64,000 nt of DNA, taken from contig NZ_DAXW01000001.1 in the NCBI RefSeq assembly GCF_002506585.1, forward strand, positions 86,874 through 150,873, given 5' to 3'. The position numbers and the translations under genes are program-made. Below are positions 35,297 through 43,394 of this stretch, piece by piece (the stretch's first letter is position 1; the number at the start of each line of letters is the position of its first letter). The notes beneath the pieces were generated by a model. It saw only the letters and a list, made by a program, of their open reading frames with translations. It made no database searches and was not told where the DNA came from. The stretch comes from Methanoculleus sp. UBA430 (GTDB taxonomy: Archaea; Halobacteriota; Methanomicrobia; Methanomicrobiales; Methanoculleaceae).

Positions 35297-36482
35297 CTAC
35301 GATATGCTCGTCATCGGGGGAGGCCCCGCCGGCGCTCTTGCTGCGAAAACGGCGGCCGAGGCAGGAAACTCGGTCTGCCTCATCGAGAAGCGTGCCGCTA
35401 TCGGCACGCCGGTCCGGTGCGCAGAGGGGATCGGCAAGGAACTCTTAAAAGAGTTCATCAGGCCCGACCCCCGCTGGATATCCGCCGATATCCAGAGTGC
35501 CCGAATCATCGCCCCGAACGGCACCGCCATCAAACTCGACCAGGACCGGGCCGGAAACGAAGTCGGCTACGTCCTCGACCGGAAGGTCTTTGACCGGGAG
35601 CTCGTCTGGCAGGCGGCCGAGGCCGGGGCGGACGTGGTTGTCAGGACCCGGGCGACCGAGCCGATCATGGAGAACGGAGCAGTCCGGGGCGCGAAGGTGA
35701 TCTCGGTCGGTGTCCCGGCCGAGATCCGGGCCGAGGTGGTCATCGCCGCCGACGGCACAGAGGCACAGTTCGCCCGCCGGGCCGGGCTCGACACCACCGT
35801 CCCCCTCCGGGAGATGATGAGCTGCGCCCAGTACCTGATGACCGATATCAATATCGACGCCGGCTCAACGGACTTCTACCTGGGCAACGAGATTGCCCCC
35901 GAGGGCTACCTCTGGGTCTTCCCGAAGGGCGATCGGACGGCAAACGTCGGTATCGGCATCACGGGCCGCAAAAGCCGGGACGGGTCACGAGCAAAGGATT
36001 ACCTGGACCGGTTCGTCGCGAAGAACTTCCCGAACGGAAAGACGATCGAGATGATCGCGGGCGGGGTTCCGGTCTGCCGGCCGCTCACCTGCACGGTCGG
36101 CGACGGCCTTCTCGTCGCCGGCGACGCGGCAAGAGTCGTCGATCCCATCACCGGCGGCGGGATCGGCAACGCCATGTATACCGGAAGGCTCGCCGCTCAG
36201 GTGGCGTTGAAGTGCATCGAGGCCGGCAACTGCTCAAAGGAGGCCCTGATGCCCTACGACACGGAGTGGCGGGCATCCAGGATGGGCGCAGGTATCGAGC
36301 GGAACTACAAGGTCAAGGAGTACTTCGTCACGCTCGACGATAAGAAACTCAACACCCTCGCGGACTCGATTGCAAGCATCAGCTTCAGTGAGTTCTCGGT
36401 CGCGGCACTCATCAGGGAACTGATCAAACGGAACCCGAAGATGCTGCTCGAGCTCAAGGCGCTCAAGGATACGCTATCCTGA
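35286..36482 (+). CDS. Digeranylgeranylglycerophospholipid reductase (FAD-dependent)
   Basis: This 398-residue flavoprotein hydrogenates the isoprenoid chains of archaeal ether lipids. The N terminus has the FAD-binding motif MLVIGGGPAGALAAKTAAE, followed by GTPVRCAEGIG, whose Cys is conserved in geranylgeranyl reductases. Later come YLWVFPKGDRTANVGIG and GDAARVVDPITGGGIGNAM. ATG 35286 is chosen because the motif follows at once and it overlaps the ferredoxin stop. Its 3' end overlaps the convergent TrkA gene by nine bases. Confidence 0.93.
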   Translation: MKSNYDMLVIGGGPAGALAAKTAAEAGNSVCLIEKRAAIGTPVRCAEGIGKELLKEFIRPDPRWISADIQSARIIAPNGTAIKLDQDRAGNEVGYVLDRKVFDRELVWQAAEAGADVVVRTRATEPIMENGAVRGAKVISVGVPAEIRAEVVIAADGTEAQFARRAGLDTTVPLREMMSCAQYLMTDINIDAGSTDFYLGNEIAPEGYLWVFPKGDRTANVGIGITGRKSRDGSRAKDYLDRFVAKNFPNGKTIEMIAGGVPVCRPLTCTVGDGLLVAGDAARVVDPITGGGIGNAMYTGRLAAQVALKCIEAGNCSKEALMPYDTEWRASRMGAGIERNYKVKEYFVTLDDKKLNTLADSIASISFSEFSVAALIRELIKRNPKMLLELKALKDTLS

Positions 36483-37139
36483 CCGTATCAACTGCCGGTT
36501 GAGCGTCTTTATCGTCTCCCGCTCCGCCTCCTTTTTTGTAAAGACCGTGATGACGTCCCCGGGCCGGATACGAACGGTGCCGCTCGGGATGATGAGGTCG
36601 CCCCCGGCGCGCCGGATGGCGATGAAGACAAAGTCGCGCACCTCGAGGTCCCGGATCTCGTGGTCGATGATGGGTGCGCCCTCCTCGGCGATGACCTCAA
36701 AGATAGTGCCGCCGGGGATCGAAGCGACCTGCTGGAGGTTCGGGCTCTTCGCCCAGTAATAGAGCCGGGTCGCCACAAGCTCGTCGGGGTTCTCGCTGAT
36801 CCTCACCCCGACCTCGTTGAAGAGGTCGGAGTGTTCCTTCTGGTTGACGATCGAGACGACGTTTCTGACGTTGTAGCGTTTGGCGAGCCAGCAGGTCATC
36901 AGGTTTACGGCATCGTCGCTCGTGGTGGCGACGAGGGCGTCGGCCCGGTCGATCCCGGAATCCTGCAGTACGGCCTTATCGGTTGCGTTCCCGGTGATGG
37001 CAAGGACATCGTAGTGCTCCAGGATATCGCTCGCACGCTCCTCGTCCTGGTCGATCACCACCACGGAATCGCCGGCGTTCACGGCGATCGCAGTCAGGTT
37101 CCGGCCGATTCCGCCAAGGCCGACGATGATGGTGTACAT
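36474..37139 (-). CDS. TrkA-family K+ channel/transporter regulatory protein
   Basis: This 221-residue protein has an RCK/TrkA-N domain starting at once with MYTIIVGLGGIGRN (NAD(H)-binding glycine motif), the acidic VVVIDQDEERA strand end, and ALVATTSDD. A C-terminal TrkA-C domain (about 135-215; FVFIAIRRAGG, RIRPGDVITVF) follows. It senses nucleotides to gate K+ uptake. No channel subunit gene is next to it. ATG 37139 leaves ~50 bases for the divergent rnhB promoter; the frame is open to 37163. Confidence 0.9.
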   Translation of the reverse strand: MYTIIVGLGGIGRNLTAIAVNAGDSVVVIDQDEERASDILEHYDVLAITGNATDKAVLQDSGIDRADALVATTSDDAVNLMTCWLAKRYNVRNVVSIVNQKEHSDLFNEVGVRISENPDELVATRLYYWAKSPNLQQVASIPGGTIFEVIAEEGAPIIDHEIRDLEVRDFVFIAIRRAGGDLIIPSGTVRIRPGDVITVFTKKEAERETIKTLNRQLIRSG

Positions 37140-37192
37140 CCATCTGGATTCAATCGTCGACATTGAAATACCTTGCGAAGAAACCAGTTGGT

Positions 37193-37822
37193 GTGATCTG
37201 CGGGGTGGATGAAGCGGGGAAGGGCTCGGTCCTCGGCCCGATGGTGGTCGCCGCCGTCGGGTGCCGGGCGGCCGAAGACCTTGCAGCCCTCCCTATCCGG
37301 GATTCGAAGGTTCTCCGGCCCAAGCAGCGCGAGGCGCTCTACGAGATCCTCTTCCGGGACTTCGCGATAGCGATCGTCACCATCGATGCCGCCGGGATCG
37401 ACGAAGCCCGGACCCGGATGAGCATGAACGCGTGTGTGGCCGAGCTCCACGCCGAGGCGCTCACGGGGCTCAGGCCGGAATCGGCCTACCTCGACGCCTG
37501 CGATGTGAACGCTGAGCGCTACGGCCGGACGGTTGCAGGGCACCTCGACTTTCCCTGCGCGATCGTCGCCGAGCACCGGGCGGATGCCCGCTACAAGATC
37601 GTCGGCGCGGCAAGCGTCGTCGCGAAAGTCACCCGGGACCGGGCGATCCGGGAACTCGAGCAGCAGTACGGGAAGATTGGGAGCGGTTACCCCTCCGATG
37701 CGGTGACGATCGAGTTCCTCCGGGGCTACATCCGGGAATACGGGAGCCCGCCGCCGTGCGCCCGCCGGAGCTGGAAGACGGTGACGAACCTCTACCAGAA
37801 GACGATGCAGGATTTCCCATAA
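37193..37822 (+). CDS. rnhB: Ribonuclease HII
   Basis: RNase HII cuts the RNA strand of RNA/DNA hybrids and single ribonucleotides in DNA. The protein opens with CGVDEAGKGSVLGPMVVA (catalytic Asp-Glu of DEAGKG). The third and fourth acidic residues lie in SAYLDACDVN and in the KIVGAASVVAKVTRDRAI segment. I chose GTG 37193, which starts two residues before CGVDEAGKG as in other archaeal enzymes; an upstream TTG at 37163 is possible. Length ~209 residues is normal. Confidence 0.93.
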   Translation: MICGVDEAGKGSVLGPMVVAAVGCRAAEDLAALPIRDSKVLRPKQREALYEILFRDFAIAIVTIDAAGIDEARTRMSMNACVAELHAEALTGLRPESAYLDACDVNAERYGRTVAGHLDFPCAIVAEHRADARYKIVGAASVVAKVTRDRAIRELEQQYGKIGSGYPSDAVTIEFLRGYIREYGSPPPCARRSWKTVTNLYQKTMQDFP

Positions 37823-37864
37823 TCCCGGGAAGATTTTATGCCTCACGCGCGCTAACCGTGAGTG

Positions 37865-39196
37865 ATGAGTTGGCTCCAGATACTCCTTCTTCTCGTCGCG
37901 GCATATCTCCTGATAGCCTTCTACATCCGCGACCGGGGGCTGTTTCGCGACCACGTCATGTTCTTCGGTCCTATCCTCGCCATCAAGACCGAACGGGTCG
38001 GCTTCTTTGACTGGTTCCGGAGGTTCAAGACACCGCTCCGGGCCTACGCAACGCTCGGGGTCCTCATGGTTGTGGTGGTCTCGGCCTTCATGACGCTCGC
38101 CCTGGTCCTCGCCGTCCCTCAACTGCTGGTCCACACCCCGGAGCCGACCGGGATCTACGACCCCCGGAACATCCTTGCGATACCCGGGGTCAACCAGGCA
38201 ATACCGATCACGGCGGCCGTCATCATCGGTCTCGTGCTCACGATCGTCATCCACGAATTCGGCCACGCGATCCTCGCCCGGGTCGAGGATATGCGGGTGC
38301 GGAGCATGGGCCTTCTCATCGCCGTCATCCCGATAGGGGCGTTCGTCGAACCCGAAGAGGAGGATGTCGACGCGGCGAAAGGGATGCCGAAGATCCGGAT
38401 GTTCGGTGCCGGGATCACAAACAACATCGTCATCGGCCTCGCCTGCTTTGTGGTGATGTTCCTCCTCATCGGGATGGCGACGCCCCTTGCCACACCGCTC
38501 GTCCAGGGGGTCTACAAGGACTACCCGGCGGCCGAGGCGGGCCTTCCCGGCTACTCGGTCATCACGAGCGTGAACGGCATCCCCGTGACGAGCCAGGAGG
38601 AGATCTCGGCAATCATGGATGAGACACGGCCGGGGGAGACGGTCACCCTGACGGCCGAACAGGATGGGGTCGAGAGGACCTACACCCTCACCCTCTCCGA
38701 ATGGCCGGAGGCGCTCGGCGACGACCGGGACGCCGGGTTCATGGGGGTCTACTACTACAACGCTCCGGCCGTGAAGGAGCATATCGGGAACGTCGCGGAC
38801 CTCGGCCTGCTTGCGCCGCTCTACCTGACGATAGCCCCGATCGACGCCTTCATTCAGGGCAACACCCAGCAGCTTGCGATCCTGCTCGCCGACACCCCCG
38901 AGCAGGTCGCCTGGAAAGAGCCGTTCCCCTTCTTCTGGGGCACGGTCCACCTTTTCTTCTGGACCGGGTGGTTCAACCTGCTGGTCGGGATGTTCAACGC
39001 CATCCCGATCGTCCCGCTCGACGGCGGCTACATGATGAAGGAGGGGGTGGAGCGGTTCTTCGAGCGGCGGGGCTGGTCGCGATACGCGCAGCGGGTCGTC
39101 GCCTCGATCAGCGGGTTCGTCACGGTGATGCTGATCCTCCTCATCACGATGCCGATGATCGTCGCGGCGCTGCGGTTCGTGCTGACGATGGGATAA
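37865..39196 (+). CDS. Site-2-type M50 intramembrane metalloprotease with PDZ domain
   Basis: This 443-residue membrane protease has the zinc motif IVIHEFGHAI (about residue 131) inside a membrane helix and the second motif NAIPIVPLDGG (about 379), both complete. A PDZ-like domain (about 218-285; LPGYSVITSVNGIPV) lies between them. Around six membrane helices are visible. Such enzymes cleave membrane-bound regulators or signal-peptide remnants. ATG 37865 directly follows an in-frame GTG, either of which may initiate. Confidence 0.92.
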   Translation: MSWLQILLLLVAAYLLIAFYIRDRGLFRDHVMFFGPILAIKTERVGFFDWFRRFKTPLRAYATLGVLMVVVVSAFMTLALVLAVPQLLVHTPEPTGIYDPRNILAIPGVNQAIPITAAVIIGLVLTIVIHEFGHAILARVEDMRVRSMGLLIAVIPIGAFVEPEEEDVDAAKGMPKIRMFGAGITNNIVIGLACFVVMFLLIGMATPLATPLVQGVYKDYPAAEAGLPGYSVITSVNGIPVTSQEEISAIMDETRPGETVTLTAEQDGVERTYTLTLSEWPEALGDDRDAGFMGVYYYNAPAVKEHIGNVADLGLLAPLYLTIAPIDAFIQGNTQQLAILLADTPEQVAWKEPFPFFWGTVHLFFWTGWFNLLVGMFNAIPIVPLDGGYMMKEGVERFFERRGWSRYAQRVVASISGFVTVMLILLITMPMIVAALRFVLTMG

Positions 39197-39295
39197 AACC
39201 CTCCTCTTCTTCCTGCGGCCGAGGCGGCATCTCAAACTCTTGCGTGCCTCCACCATCGTCGGGCTCCCGGGCGGCGGCGACAGTCGGGGACGGGA

Positions 39296-40063
39296 TCACT
39301 CGATCTCGTAAAAGTTGTTCAGATGCGAACAGGCGGATCGCAAGAACCGGTACCCCGACAGAGTCTCATCCGGTTCGGAATAATTCCGGGGCTGCATCTT
39401 ATTCTCTTCATTCGCAAGCAGGTAGCAGACCTCTGAGTAGACCCTCTCTCGCACCAGTTTCAGGCAGGTCTGGTGATAGCGTTCGATATAGGAGGCTTCC
39501 TTAAACTCGGGAAAAACCTCAAAGTGCGGCTCGTTGTTTCTCACACTCTTTCGCGACTTCTCGCAGTCTTCCAGCAGGAGCAGATATCCAAGCCAGGGCG
39601 ACGGAGATGTCTTGAAGGCTCCCTCCCTGTAGGCGGTCCAGAGGTCGTACGCACTCCCTAAAACCTCCTCTGTCCGGTTGTTGATATTGTTCCCGAACGA
39701 TGGTCCCTTCTGGGACTTCAGTTCAAGGACGGCGACCAGTTCCTTCTTGCCGTCAGGATGGTGCTTGATAACAATAAGGTCCCACTGCTTCTCCGCACGG
39801 AAATATCCAGGAAGGTCAAGTGATCTCCTTTGTGTGCAGATATCACCCTCAGGGACCCCGAGATCCAGCAGCAGATCCCGGATAAGGAAGAAGAACTGAT
39901 CCATGTGCTTCCCGCCCGTTGCCTCCGAGCGAAAACCCTGGTCTTTTACACCCCGGTTGTTCTGATCGTTTGCCTGTGATGCCCGCTTATCCCAGAAATA
40001 CCGCACCGCACAGGAAAGATAGTCATTCCGGGAGATTTCCCGGAGTATTCTGTCGCTCACCAT
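39296..40063 (-). CDS. XhoI/PaeR7I-family type II restriction endonuclease
   Basis: The 255-residue protein matches the XhoI family, whose known members cut CTCGAG. It has DQGFRSEATGGKHMD near the N terminus and a PD-(D/E)xK core with Asp in KQWDLIVI and E-x-K in AVLELKSQ, then the family's KGPSFGNNINNRTEE-type segment. Length fits (PaeR7I ~246). ATG 40063 starts 13 bases after the methyltransferase stop. No frameshift or stop interrupts it, so it looks active, although its methyltransferase is broken. Specificity is inferred from the family only. Confidence 0.88.
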   Translation of the reverse strand: MVSDRILREISRNDYLSCAVRYFWDKRASQANDQNNRGVKDQGFRSEATGGKHMDQFFFLIRDLLLDLGVPEGDICTQRRSLDLPGYFRAEKQWDLIVIKHHPDGKKELVAVLELKSQKGPSFGNNINNRTEEVLGSAYDLWTAYREGAFKTSPSPWLGYLLLLEDCEKSRKSVRNNEPHFEVFPEFKEASYIERYHQTCLKLVRERVYSEVCYLLANEENKMQPRNYSEPDETLSGYRFLRSACSHLNNFYEIE

Positions 40064-40076
40064 GAATTTGCCTCTA

Positions 40077-41145
40077 TCAGAACAATCGGGACTGTTTTGC
40101 CTGATGAGTAAACCGTTCAACCTCCATGAGGAAATATTTTTCTTCTATCTCGACGCTGATACTGTTTCGCCCCCACCGCGCAGCAGCGAGGCCGGTCGTC
40201 CCCGTGCCGCCGAAGGGGTCGAGGACGGTGTCGCCCACGAACGAGAACATTCGTACAAGTCTCTCAGCCAGGTCCAGAGGGTAGGGTGCAGGGTGTTCCC
40301 GGGTCGATGCTCCTTTAAGGTCCCAGACCTGGCGGAACCATGCCTTCTGGTTCTCCTCCGAGATGACCGAGAGCAACCGTGCTTCAAGTGTGGGCTTCCG
40401 GTAACCGCCGGATTTCCTCTGGAAGAGGATGTACTCTATATCGTTCTTGACAATCCCGTTGGGTTCGTAAGGTTTGCCCAGGAACGATCCCGGTGAATCT
40501 GCCTCAAAGCAGGCGTTGGCTATCTTGTACCAGATGATCGGCGCCAGGTTGTCAAATCCGATCTTTCGGCAGTGTTCCTGAATGCTGGCATGGAGTGGCA
40601 TGACGACATGACGCCCGGCCTCTCGCCGGGGTAAGCAGACGTCGCCGACAACGACGACCAGGCGGCCCCCGGGAACGAGAACCCGGTAGATATGCCTCCA
40701 GACCCTGTCAAGTTCCTCTAGGCCCCCGGGAACGAGAACCCGGTAGATATGCCTCCAGACCCTGTCAAGTTCCTCTAATCTCATAGTCCTCAATCTGTCC
40801 GAGCTGTTCGTCCTTCTCGGGGTATTTCTTCAGGGTCCAGTAGGGAGGCGATGTCACGACCAGATGAACGCTCTCATCGGGGAGAAAAGCAAGATTGCGG
40901 CTATCTGCGTTTACGAAACGGTGTTGTGTCGGCAGATTGCCGGATATGGCTTCTATCTCTTTCATCAGCGAGAGGTTCTTGGCTATCTTCGGGATGGCCC
41001 GCTGTCCCTCGCCCTCCGCCACCTCACGGATCTCAACCGGTACATACTCCTCCAGGGGCTGATCCTGCCCGGTTTTATTGATGAGAAACGATCTCTCGGC
41101 AAAGATGGGAGTCGTTCTCGGTGGATGAAACGGTCTGGAACTCAT
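40077..41145 (-). pseudogene. Frameshifted beta-class DNA methyltransferase of the XhoI-like system
   Basis: Two frames together make one methyltransferase. The N-terminal part (41145 to about 40765) carries catalytic motif IV VVTSPPYW and ends IEDYE. The C-terminal part (about 40793 to 40077) starts LEELDRVWRHIYRVL, then has PGGRLVVVVGDVCLP and the AdoMet motif LDPFGGTGTTGLAAA. The frame changes near 40777-40785, exactly where a 57-bp tandem duplication doubles a 19-residue segment. TSPPYW and DPFGGTG are intact but separated by the shift. It may be dead, a sequencing artefact, or rescued by a split or slipped product. Confidence 0.85.
40664..40777. repeat. 57-bp perfect tandem duplication in the methyltransferase gene
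   Basis: Bases 40664-40720 are repeated exactly at 40721-40777. The unit encodes 19 residues ending IYRVLVPGG, so it is in frame by itself. The frame break lies at the outer edge of the second copy, suggesting one replication error produced both changes. Confidence 0.93.
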
Positions 41146-41157
41146 GCTGCTGATTCT

Positions 41158-41391
41158 ATGATTGATATCCCTTCTTACATAACTGCACCGGAGTACCCCC
41201 TCTTAACGGTTGTCCACCCCGATTCATTGTGCGGGCCGACCCTCAGGTGCGGAGATCTCCTCATGCTGCTCCTCACCAGAGGACTCAGGCCCGACCGGGC
41301 GGCGGAGCAGGTCCACAGGTTCGACGGCGTGCCCCATGCCTATCCTTTCATATACCCGCTTCTAGTATCAAGGTGGCGCCGTGCGGGGTGA
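41158..41391 (+). CDS. Possible small protein of unknown function
   Basis: A 77-residue frame (MIDIPSYITAPEYPLL...) divergent from the methyltransferase gene uses codons like the neighbours (CTC, GAC, CGG, GTC). It contains a helical stretch, CGDLLMLLLTRGLRPDRAAE, then RFDGVPHAYPF. I recognise no family and see no clear ribosome site. It could be a real small gene, the remnant of a larger one, or chance. Confidence 0.3.
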   Translation: MIDIPSYITAPEYPLLTVVHPDSLCGPTLRCGDLLMLLLTRGLRPDRAAEQVHRFDGVPHAYPFIYPLLVSRWRRAG

Positions 41392-41540
41392 AAGTAAACG
41401 GACCAGGGGGTGCAACTCTCCCCAAGGGCTAAATTCCAGGACTTTCTTGCTCCCCTTGAACCCCGTTATTTGTCAGAAAGGCCGGGAGAAGACAGCGGGT
41501 AACCGGCACCGCCAGCGAGGATGGACAGCCCGGATTCGGC

Positions 41541-41561
41541 AAAAAGGTGGGGGGTACCCCC
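41541..41561 (-). terminator. Hairpin plus T-run terminator of the nfeD-stomatin operon
   Basis: On the minus strand, 10 bases after the stomatin stop, GGGGGTACCCCC (a perfect palindrome, 41550-41561) is followed within four bases by five T (41541-41545). Confidence 0.5.
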
Positions 41562-41570
41562 GGCGAAGTC

Positions 41571-42656
41571 TTACCCTTCCTCCTCCTTCCCGAGCATGTC
41601 CCGCGACTTCTTCTGGATCTCCACGTCGACATCGGTATCGATGCTCTTTACCGCCTCCTCTGCTGCCCGGAGTTCCTCCCGGGTCGGAATATCTCCAAGA
41701 ATATCCTCCGGCGGCAACTCCACACCTTCCGGGACTTCGGGTGCCTCGGCCGTGGCGCCGAGGTACTCGGCAGCCTGTTTGACGACGCTTGAGAGCTCGA
41801 ACGGGAAGATGATCTTCGTCGCCTGACCCTCGGCCATCTTCTTCAAGGCGTCAAGCGAGAGGACCGTGATCGCCCGCCGGTCCAGCGGCCGGGCACCGAC
41901 CGAGAGGATGCGCAGCCCCTGCGCCTCGCCCTGCGCCTGCAAGATCCTTGATAGCCGTTCGCCCTCGGCCCGCAGAATCTTGCTCTGCCGCTCGCCCTCG
42001 GCCTCCAGGATGATGCTCTGCCGGTTCCCCTCCGCCTTGAGGATCGCCGCCCGCTTCTCACCGTCGGCACGGAGGATCGCGGCACGCCGCTCCCGCTCGG
42101 CTGCGGTCTGCTCGGTCATCGCCTGCTTGACCGCACCCACCGGGTCGACCTCCTTGATCTCCACCCGCTCGACCTTCACGCCCCAGGCGTCGGTCTCGCG
42201 GTCCAGGATATCTCGGAGACGGGCGTTGATGATATCCCGGTTGTAGAGGACCTCATCGAGCTCCATATCGCCGATGATCCCCCGCAGGCTTGTCTGCGCC
42301 AGCGCCACCGTCGCCGACCGGTAGTTCATCACCTCAAAGTAAGCCTTCTCGGGGTCGATCACCCGGACGTAGACGATCGCGTCCACGTTCGTCGGGGAGT
42401 TGTCCTTCGTGATCACCTCCTGCCGCGGGACATCCATCACCTCGGTCCGGAGATCGAGTTTCTTGACCACCGTGATCAGCGGGACCACCCACCGGAATCC
42501 GGGGTTCATCCTCCCGATATAGCGTCCCAGGCGTATCTGGAGCCCCTGTTCGTACGGCTGGACGATCACTACGCCACGGGCGAAGATGATGATGATGACA
42601 ATAATGAGAAAGACCGTGATCAACCCGGTCCACGGAAACTCTCCGGTAAGAAGCAT
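41571..42656 (-). CDS. SPFH/stomatin-family membrane protein
   Basis: This 361-residue protein has one N-terminal membrane helix (about 12-30), then the SPFH domain beginning VIVQPYEQGLQIRLGRYI, with the characteristic VDAIVYVRVIDPEKAYFEV and ALAQTSLRGIIGDMELDEVL. A long Ala/Glu/Arg coiled coil (about 180-245, repeated AILxAEGxRQ) follows. Such proteins scaffold membrane microdomains and hold proteases. It is paired with nfeD: its GGAGG site lies inside the nfeD 3' end and the genes overlap slightly. The weakly conserved Glu/Asp-rich tail ends MLGKEEEG. Confidence 0.93.
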   Translation of the reverse strand: MLLTGEFPWTGLITVFLIIVIIIIFARGVVIVQPYEQGLQIRLGRYIGRMNPGFRWVVPLITVVKKLDLRTEVMDVPRQEVITKDNSPTNVDAIVYVRVIDPEKAYFEVMNYRSATVALAQTSLRGIIGDMELDEVLYNRDIINARLRDILDRETDAWGVKVERVEIKEVDPVGAVKQAMTEQTAAERERRAAILRADGEKRAAILKAEGNRQSIILEAEGERQSKILRAEGERLSRILQAQGEAQGLRILSVGARPLDRRAITVLSLDALKKMAEGQATKIIFPFELSSVVKQAAEYLGATAEAPEVPEGVELPPEDILGDIPTREELRAAEEAVKSIDTDVDVEIQKKSRDMLGKEEEG

Positions 42657-42657
42657 A

Positions 42658-43116
42658 CTACACAACCTCCTTCACAACAACATGCACTCCCTCGGAGTGG
42701 ATGACAATAACCCTTCTCCCGGCCGGGATGCTCCCGGACTCGGAACGCGCGCTCCAATCCATGCTCCCGAGCCGCACCTTCCCCGCGAGCGTCTCCGGAT
42801 CGACCGGCGTGACCACAATCCCCTCAAGACCGACGAGTGAGTCCCGGGAGAGGGTCTTCGGCGGCTCTTTCCCCGGCGTGAGACGGGCGTAGAGCCAGAC
42901 GGTGACGGAAGCCGCCCCGATTGCCGCAAGAACCCCGACGACGAGACCGGCAGGAGAACTGAGGATATCGACGCCGAGGAGGAGAAGGACCCCGAGGAGG
43001 ATCAGGACTGTCGCAGGAACGGCGATGAAATATCCCGGCTGATAGACCTCGATCAGGAGCAGCACCGCCCCGAGCACGATCAGCACCCAGCCGAGAGCGA
43101 TCCCCTCTGCAAGCAT
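42658..43116 (-). CDS. NfeD-like membrane protein
   Basis: The 152-residue protein is the short NfeD type. It has three or four membrane helices in the first ~80 residues (GWVLIVLGAVLLLIEVYQPG is diagnostic) and a C-terminal OB-fold (about 95-152; DSLVGLEGIVVTPVDPETLAGKV). Short NfeD lacks the ClpP-like protease part and works with the adjacent stomatin. The gene heads the two-gene operon. Confidence 0.92.
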   Translation of the reverse strand: MLAEGIALGWVLIVLGAVLLLIEVYQPGYFIAVPATVLILLGVLLLLGVDILSSPAGLVVGVLAAIGAASVTVWLYARLTPGKEPPKTLSRDSLVGLEGIVVTPVDPETLAGKVRLGSMDWSARSESGSIPAGRRVIVIHSEGVHVVVKEVV

Positions 43117-43163
43117 AGGGAATGAGTCTACTTTCGGCTATAAAACTCTGCTGAAGGGCATTA

Positions 43164-43361
43164 TCACCCAAGATGTATCACCGGCGTGATCCGGGGGCGG
43201 CACGTTCGCTCGACCGTCAGGAGCACGCTGTCCGCCGGGATGGTGCTGATCCGGAACGCTTCACCTGGCGCCGCGTGGAACGCGAGGACAGCAAACCGGA
43301 GCGCCACGACCCCGAGGATCGCCCCCTCAAGCACCGTGAGACTGCCGCCCGCCGAACCCAT
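43164..43361 (-). CDS. Possible small single-helix membrane protein
   Basis: A 65-residue frame begins MGSAGGSLTVLEGAILGVVALRFAVLAFH, with one hydrophobic helix, followed by a polar tail rich in Thr/Arg. It sits 33 bases after the PAP2 stop and before nfeD on the same strand, with a weak AGGAT before the ATG. No family is recognised; it could be non-coding. Confidence 0.35.
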   Translation of the reverse strand: MGSAGGSLTVLEGAILGVVALRFAVLAFHAAPGEAFRISTIPADSVLLTVERTCRPRITPVIHLG

Positions 43362-43394
43362 ACAGGATCCTTGCCTGCAGGGGATATCCCGGCC

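Noticed and set aside
37094..39256. Very long open frame antisense to rnhB and the M50 protease
   Set aside because: It is a high-GC shadow: the translation is Arg/Asp/His/Pro-rich with no domain, while the plus strand encodes two intact, motif-bearing proteins.
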